Below, piece after piece: positions 8,632 through 13,663 of a DNA stretch of 13,663 nucleotides. The position numbers and the translations under genes were made by a program. The first letter of the stretch is position 1. Every line of letters begins with the position of its first letter. Under the pieces are notes generated by a model. It did not search any database. It saw nothing but the letters and a program-made list of their open reading frames with translations, and had not been told where the DNA came from. Source of the DNA: Saccoglossus kowalevskii (Eukaryota > Hemichordata > Enteropneusta > Harrimaniidae); the NCBI RefSeq assembly GCF_000003605.2, contig NW_003145294.1, positions 195,098-208,760 of the forward strand, in the 5' to 3' direction.

Positions 8632-9340
8632 TAAACTTCCCTAGTGTTTGTGGTGATTTGTCTAAATAATAATCCAATCTACTGAATGAGCTACAAATGT
8701 ATGCAGGTAATTTGTGATGAAATACAATAATTCGTTTACTAAAATATATATAGATATATCTTGTGTCACACTTCAAGTCCCGTCATTGGCCCCGTTCTTG
8801 TATACAAAGGGAATTACGTAACATACGTACGCTGTGATTCTGAAGGAAAACCTAACATTCGGTTACAACTTCATCAACATACCCGTAGGGGTACGATAAC
8901 TATTAGTAATTACAACTGCGAGGGCTAGAATAATTGTTTTTGCTCTAGAATACATCTTTTTATTTGCGCGCACCTCACCATGGCTAATTTTTATATATGT
9001 CGTGTTACTGTAATTGATATTGCAATAAACCACTGTAACTGAAGTAGCAGGTATTGTTGACAATATGATGCATGATTGAGCATGTTTGTTACCGATTAGT
9101 CGTGACAAAATATTTCAATGAATGTTGTATCCGTGTGGAGCTAGTTAGGATATTATTTGCTTTATACTTCATTTAATTCATATATACATATAATATTTCC
9201 AAATTTGCATGAATATTGTGTTTCAGTTAGTCTCAATTTTATTCAATATGACTTAACTAATGTTACGCATAGACAGTATAAAAATAAGTATCTGATCTGC
9301 ACTTAAGGCATTGGACTATTTATAACTGTGCAGAAAATAT

Positions 9341-9346
9341 TTTATT
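9341..9346 (-). promoter_or_regulatory. Candidate poly(A) signal AATAAA of the channel gene
   Basis: First canonical AATAAA on the minus strand after the channel stop codon, about 475 nt downstream. A variant ATTAAA occurs earlier at 9562-9557. Either could define the 3' UTR; the choice is uncertain. Confidence 0.35.
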
Positions 9347-9818
9347 TGTGTTATGGGCATCAGTGCACGCAGGTGCATCTAGGTATATGCTCAGGTTGCA
9401 GTGATGTGATATGAGACTTATGTAGTGGGAGTTGGGTTTGGGGAGAATGATGAGTTAGCTGCAGCTTTCAACAATAATTTTAGTTAAGAAGAGTTTCATT
9501 AATATTTCATTACGCGATAACGTTAATGAATAGATACATCACATCAAAAATCACATTTTAATTACATCTATTGAATTGAATTATACTAGCGAAAATATCG
9601 ACCTGTGTATAATTTATAAAAAACAATACCAAACAATTTTCTATCCTATTGTACACCTGTATTGTAATTAACCGTATGGCTACATCTGAATTATAAAATT
9701 GAAGTATCTATGAAATACAATATCATTCCCAGTGCAAAAACATGTCCCTTAATTTTCGTTAAATAACTGTAATCATATTACTTCAATACATGACATATTA
9801 AGGTCATAATATTTAAAT

Positions 9819-10498
9819 TCAATTACCATCAAATTCGCAAACCTTGTTTTTAATCTTGCGAAATACAGCCCCCACCTGATCTTGTACAAGAGTAAATCCC
9901 GTGGCCAGCACCGCCATGCCGATCAATAAATAAACTGACGTTAATGGACCAACAACACGGCCCCTGTTGGTAGCATGGAATTCTGGCAGCATGTCACCGA
10001 ATCCAATGGTAGAAAGAGATACAAACACAAAATAAAACCCATCTAATAATGTCCATTCCTGCGAGTAAGCGTAGCCTACTGCTCCAAAAGAGATATATAT
10101 GATAATGAATACTATAGTTAATATGGCAATGATAGATTCATTTGCATGATCACACTCCGTTGATGCATCTGTCTGAGTTGCAGAGTTCCGATATACCTTT
10201 CTTCTGAATGTCGAGAAGAGCTCGTCACCTGTTGTCACTCCATCTGTATCCCTGTTGTCGATAGCCGTTCGCTTTATGATAAATAAACCGGATGAATGCA
10301 TGTCATCTACGGCGAAAACTTGTTGAGTACAGCATTTCGATTTGCCGCACTTCAGCTTACGACACAGTACTCTGAATGGTCTAGCAAGATTCTGACCAAT
10401 GACAGATAAAAGTAAAAGTAGGAGAGGGATGCCAAATATGGCATATACAATGGATAATGCACGACCCGCTGGTGTAGCTGGCGCGATATTACCATATC
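9819..10498 (-). CDS. K2P channel coding exon 2 (second base of Gly133 to stop)
   Basis: Begins GATATGGTAAT after the acceptor ...AATTTCACAG, so the split glycine codon G|GA is followed by YGN. It encodes the P1 filter end, TM2, intracellular loop, TM3, P2, TM4 and tail. The upstream in-frame reading MFNFNFT (to 10520) is translated intron, not protein. Confidence 0.94.
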
Positions 10499-11785
10499 CT
10501 GTGAAATTGAAATTGAACATTCATTTCTCTAGAGATACGCCAGAAGAACTTAACAACATTCACTGAGAAGGATACCAATATAACAATCTATCACCTAGCA
10601 TGTATTTATTGTATATATCAATGCATTGCATCATAGAACACGTCGAACGATTGCCGTGTTTAAATTATTAAACTACATACTCGTCTGTATATAACATGAT
10701 TTTTTCATGTTATACATTCCAATACTTTGGAATGGTATTGCATATACCTTCTTTTTAATAAAAAATAATTTATTTACATTATACCTGGTTTAATACATAT
10801 AATATAAATCTAATGTATTTTGGAAATGAATATTGAATGGTACCAATTACACAATTAAGTTTTTCTTACTATTCTTAAGAATGAAACCAACCACTATGAA
10901 TAAAGTATCATTATTATTAATGATTTTTTATTTCAATTAATCAGTCGATAAAATATTGAAAACGATTTTTTGACAAAGTCTGTGTCTACCTAATATATGC
11001 TACATCATGTCGAGTACTGTTTCTATTTTTTACAATGTCTTAATTTTAGAACTAGTTGTTCGAGTAATGATTCTTATTCCAGTTTTGAACATTTAATGTA
11101 TGTTATCATGTATCTATTTATTAATGGATTAAACAAAATAAATAAATATTAGCAATGCATATAACATTAAATTTGATTATTTATACATATTTATTTCAAA
11201 TTAATTCTACAATATCGATAATACTTTCTCACCAGTCTGTCATAAATCATGTTTTGTTACAACTTTGACAACCAATCTATCTTTTCGTTTATTGACAGTG
11301 TTTAGTATTAATTACGTTTATATACTTTCGTTTGTAATTATATAAGATCGTGGTACGTGTATATAAAATAATGATAAATGTATCTCACCGATAGTAGTCA
11401 TAACTGTGAAACAGTAAAATGCTGATGAATACATGTCCCACGTCACTACACCTTTAGCATGTCTATACTCATACAGTTCATATAACTGGTCTCCAAAACT
11501 TTCTAATCTGTTTTTAAGGATCGCATCGAAATCCTCACGCTCAGCCACGGTTCTTATTACTGAAATGTTTGAGTTTAACATGTCTTCTTTGGTCTCGTTT
11601 AAAACGTCTTCCATCATGTCAGCTATAACCTCTGCTTGTTGTTCTTCATAGCTACCTTCAATGAATACAAAAGCGGCGGTTCCCAGTAGTAAATATAGAA
11701 CTACTATAATCAGGAGACCTATATGTTTGGCAATTGTACCATGGCGGTACCAGAGGGTTTGAAGACGTCTCTCCATCTTCCCCAT
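9819..11785 (-). CDS. Two-pore-domain potassium channel (K2P/KCNK family), two coding exons, 358 residues
   Basis: Joining 11785-11389 and 10498-9819 gives 358 residues. Order: N-tail 1-20; TM1 about 21-43; extracellular cap about 44-115 with sequons N63-E-T and N73-I-S; P1 with TTIGYGN at 130-136; TM2 about 146-170 (AIFGIPLLLLLLSVIGQ); cytosolic loop 172-253; TM3 about 254-277; P2 with STIGFGD at 295-301; TM4 about 314-337; a tail of about 20 residues ending at TGA. Two pore loops and four TM segments define K2P background ('leak') K+ channels, which work as plasma-membrane dimers and set resting potential. Both selectivity filters are intact. Short tail plus longer TM2-TM3 loop recalls TRESK/KCNK18 and nematode TWK channels; subfamily is inference. 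The start ATG at 11785 has an in-frame TGA six codons upstream, but an acceptor-like CTTCAG at 11791 allows an upstream exon. Confidence 0.95.
10499..11388 (-). other. Intron of the K2P gene within the P1 filter codon (890 nt)
   Basis: GTGAGA donor at 11388 and AG acceptor at 10500-10499, phase 1. It is very AT-rich, with two back-to-back hairpins at 10690-10734 and no recognisable gene. Confidence 0.9.
10690..10734. repeat. Two adjacent perfect hairpins
   Basis: Stem 1: 10690-10699 with 10705-10714 (10 bp, T5 loop). Stem 2 starts at the very next base: 10715-10722 with 10727-10734 (8 bp, TACT loop). Both lie in the channel intron. Confidence 0.6.
11389..11785 (-). CDS. K2P channel coding exon 1 (Met1 to first base of Gly133)
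   Basis: Encodes the N-tail, TM1 (GLLIIVVLYLLLGTAAFVFIEG), the glutamate-rich extracellular cap and the first half of P1 up to MTTI plus one base. The donor is CG|GTGAGA. The frame continuing past 11389 is intron read-through. A second Met (residue 4) could also serve as start. Confidence 0.94.
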
Positions 11786-13663
11786 TATTCCTGAAGAAGG
11801 TCAAAATAGATTTTCATAATGCTGACTGTTTGCGTTGCAGCTTGCCTAATAGAAACGTTAGGCGGCTGTCATGCGATTCAAATTACGTCAATGTAACCAT
11901 GGATACCATGATCTACTGTATATTTTACAATTTTTAATCATGAAAAGTAACCAATTAGTTTACTAATTTCTTAATGTTAATCAATTAGTGGTGACTAAAA
12001 ACGCGAATTGTTGCCATTTTTGGACGCATTTTCATATCAGACCTTTGTAACCAGTAGGGTAATGTCCGATTTAATGTCTATTGATATTCTTTATATGTGT
12101 TGTTATGAAATGTTGTTCTCGCACAACACAACTTTGGGTGGTATAACAAATATTTTTCCCCAAACCCATAAAATAAGGACAAAGTTATGCGTCATCTCCG
12201 TTTCTTGTCGTATTTATCCTCAGCAGCTACTGTCAACTGGCGATCAACTGAAATTGGCAAAATCATCTCGCTGTCATATAATTGTATTTGTGCTTTGGTA
12301 CGTATGCGGCTAGTGAAAAGAGGTGACATTGATACGGTAGTTGCTTTGATGCCTTTATAATTTTCATTTACTAACTGGTTACTTCGGCTTACAAAATATA
12401 CTGTATATGCAAACACTTAAAAATGTCGCACACTACTATTCTCTTGAGGAAACAAAGTAATCTCACAAGCTTGGTCAATTGTGCGGTAATACATTTGTAA
12501 AGAAGCATGTCATGAAACTGATCACCTCTTTATAATATACGGTTCAACTGATCTGCATATTATATGAACCAATTTACTACCTTATTCTGAAATGTAACAT
12601 TCAAACAACTTTATGAATTCAATTTTACATACATTTTTGCGCCAGTTATCTTTGATGAGATATTAATGTAAGTCACACCTTTATTAATACTATGTTTTTT
12701 GGGGGCATATACCGATTTGAGTTATACTCTACTATCAGCATGGTCTTTTCAATTTTTTAGGATATATCAACCGGAGTCACACATTTAAACACTGAATCTT
12801 CGCTGCACTTTCATGTTATTTATGAAAATCCACTTCTTTTTTTTTAAATGGAAGCACACTGTTAAAATTGAAAACATGTGTATTATTATATTATAAAACA
12901 CCTGTGTCAAAACAGTAATTATAACACATTGTGAATATCTAATATTAAACATTTCAAATAAAACAAACAAATTATTATTTATTTTTCTCGGAAATTGTTC
13001 TTTAAAGAAGTAACAACAACTTGGACCGAATGTCTTTTAGATTTACCAAGGATAGATGCGAAGCGGAAGTTATCCTAAATAAAATGTGGTATTGTTACTC
13101 CATTACAATACATATGGAAAATGCAATTGATAAAACCAGCGTCATCAGCTGTGTACTACATTGTCATTTGCAGCGGCCTCCACCCATTAATCACGTGTTT
13201 AAGGTAGAGATGCAGTTTACCTGACAGGTATTTTAATTGGTTAATTAGGAAACCAAGATGACCTCCCTTGTCCTCAAAACTTGAAATATGCACAAAAATG
13301 TGCTTTTTTGGTCAAAAGTGATTTAACAAAAAATAGCTTCTAAACCATGCTTCTGTTTCCTGTCAAAATTGGTTTATGTGTACATCTGTTTACTATGAAG
13401 AAAACGCCGTATTGAAAACTGTCTACCCGTTGTCAATTTTGTAGAGCAGCAGCTCAAATTTCACTACTTCAAGTTTATGCATAAATTAACACCCAGGCTA
13501 GTTGTCTGTACGATTGCTGTAACACTATTCAACTAAATACAATGCCCCGACGGCGTTTTGAAGATAAACACATTGTCAATCATTTGTGAAAATTTCAAAA
13601 CAAAAGATCAAAGCATCTACGAGCTATTTTTTTTAAATTCTGGAATGTGCACTAAAATGAAGC
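11786..13663. other. Upstream region of the K2P gene, no gene recognised
   Basis: About 1.9 kb with only small, family-less open frames on both strands (the frame at 12008-12313 starts with TTG). It presumably holds the channel's 5' UTR and promoter. A CRE-like TTACGTCA at 11883-11890 and an acceptor-like CTTCAG (minus, ending 11791) are the only specific signals. From 12420 to the end I see nothing beyond plain AT-rich sequence. Confidence 0.6.
11883..11890 (-). promoter_or_regulatory. CRE-like site TGACGTAA upstream of the channel start
   Basis: TGACGTAA on the minus strand, about 100 nt upstream of the channel ATG, matches a common CREB/ATF variant. A single short match; function is inference. 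Confidence 0.25.

Larger units (their letters stand above)
7576..9818. other. Intergenic region between two convergent genes
   Basis: No recognisable gene. Open frames here, including a 110-codon one at 8022-8354, are Tyr/Ile-rich translations of AT-rich DNA with no family resemblance. The part nearest 9818 is probably the 3' UTR of the minus-strand channel. Small features: a tandem 10-mer and CT tract at 8582-8631 and a CpG-rich patch near 8770-8980. Confidence 0.6.

Noticed and set aside
10499-10520. N-terminal extension MFNFNFT of the channel exon 2 frame as a separate one-pore protein
   Set aside because: These codons are the 3' end of the intron (polypyrimidine-like TTCAATTTCAC plus AG); splicing to exon 1 restores TTIGYG exactly.
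11433-11651. 72-codon plus-strand frame opposite channel exon 1
   Set aside because: Antisense shadow of a clearly coding exon.
12008-12313. 101-codon plus-strand open frame upstream of the channel
   Set aside because: Begins with TTG, overlaps an opposing frame at 12192-12416, and shows no recognisable domain.

Overview
This is eukaryotic, animal-type genomic DNA: AT-rich, with small exons bounded by GT-AG introns, a tRNA-derived SINE, a foldback element and long stretches with no genes. The intron density, a metazoan two-pore potassium channel and a multi-exon Ldh_2-type dehydrogenase (a family scarce in vertebrates) suggest an invertebrate, possibly a marine deuterostome. That taxonomic guess is inference only.

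Layout. Positions 1-7290 hold the 3' part of a plus-strand gene for a malate/L-lactate dehydrogenase-like NAD(P)-dependent oxidoreductase (Ldh_2 family). Seven exons (183-281, 1085-1150, 1763-1843, 2535-2642, 4107-4202, 6744-6854, 7243-7290) join into a 202-residue C-terminal fragment ending at a TAG. The N-terminal part lies upstream of the window. All seven splice junctions are phase 0. A 3' UTR of about 250-280 nt follows, with AATAAA at 7547-7552. Intron 4 carries a GC-rich, nested inverted-repeat (MITE-like) element at 2810-3127. Intron 5 (2.5 kb) carries a cluster of inverted repeats near 4512-4690, a tRNA-derived SINE at about 5115-5460 and an unexplained 98-codon stop-free stretch at 6059-6355.

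Positions about 7580-9800 are intergenic between two convergent genes. They contain no recognisable gene, only a small CpG-rich patch near 8770-8980 and simple repeats.

Positions 9819-11785 on the minus strand hold a complete-looking, two-coding-exon K2P (KCNK) potassium channel of 358 residues, with four membrane segments and two pore loops (TTIGYG and STIGFGD). Its only coding intron splits the first glycine codon of the P1 GYG filter. Its layout (moderately long TM2-TM3 loop, very short C-terminal tail) recalls TRESK/KCNK18-like and nematode TWK channels.

Positions 11786-13663 are the channel's upstream region, with no recognisable gene. The two genes have no evident functional link; they are simply tail-to-tail neighbours. 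I see no defence system, CRISPR array, viral insertion or other clearly new system here. The points most worth checking are the all-phase-0 exon structure, the nested palindromic element, the SINE, a perfect DR1 nuclear-receptor site in intron 1 and the tail and cap features of the channel.
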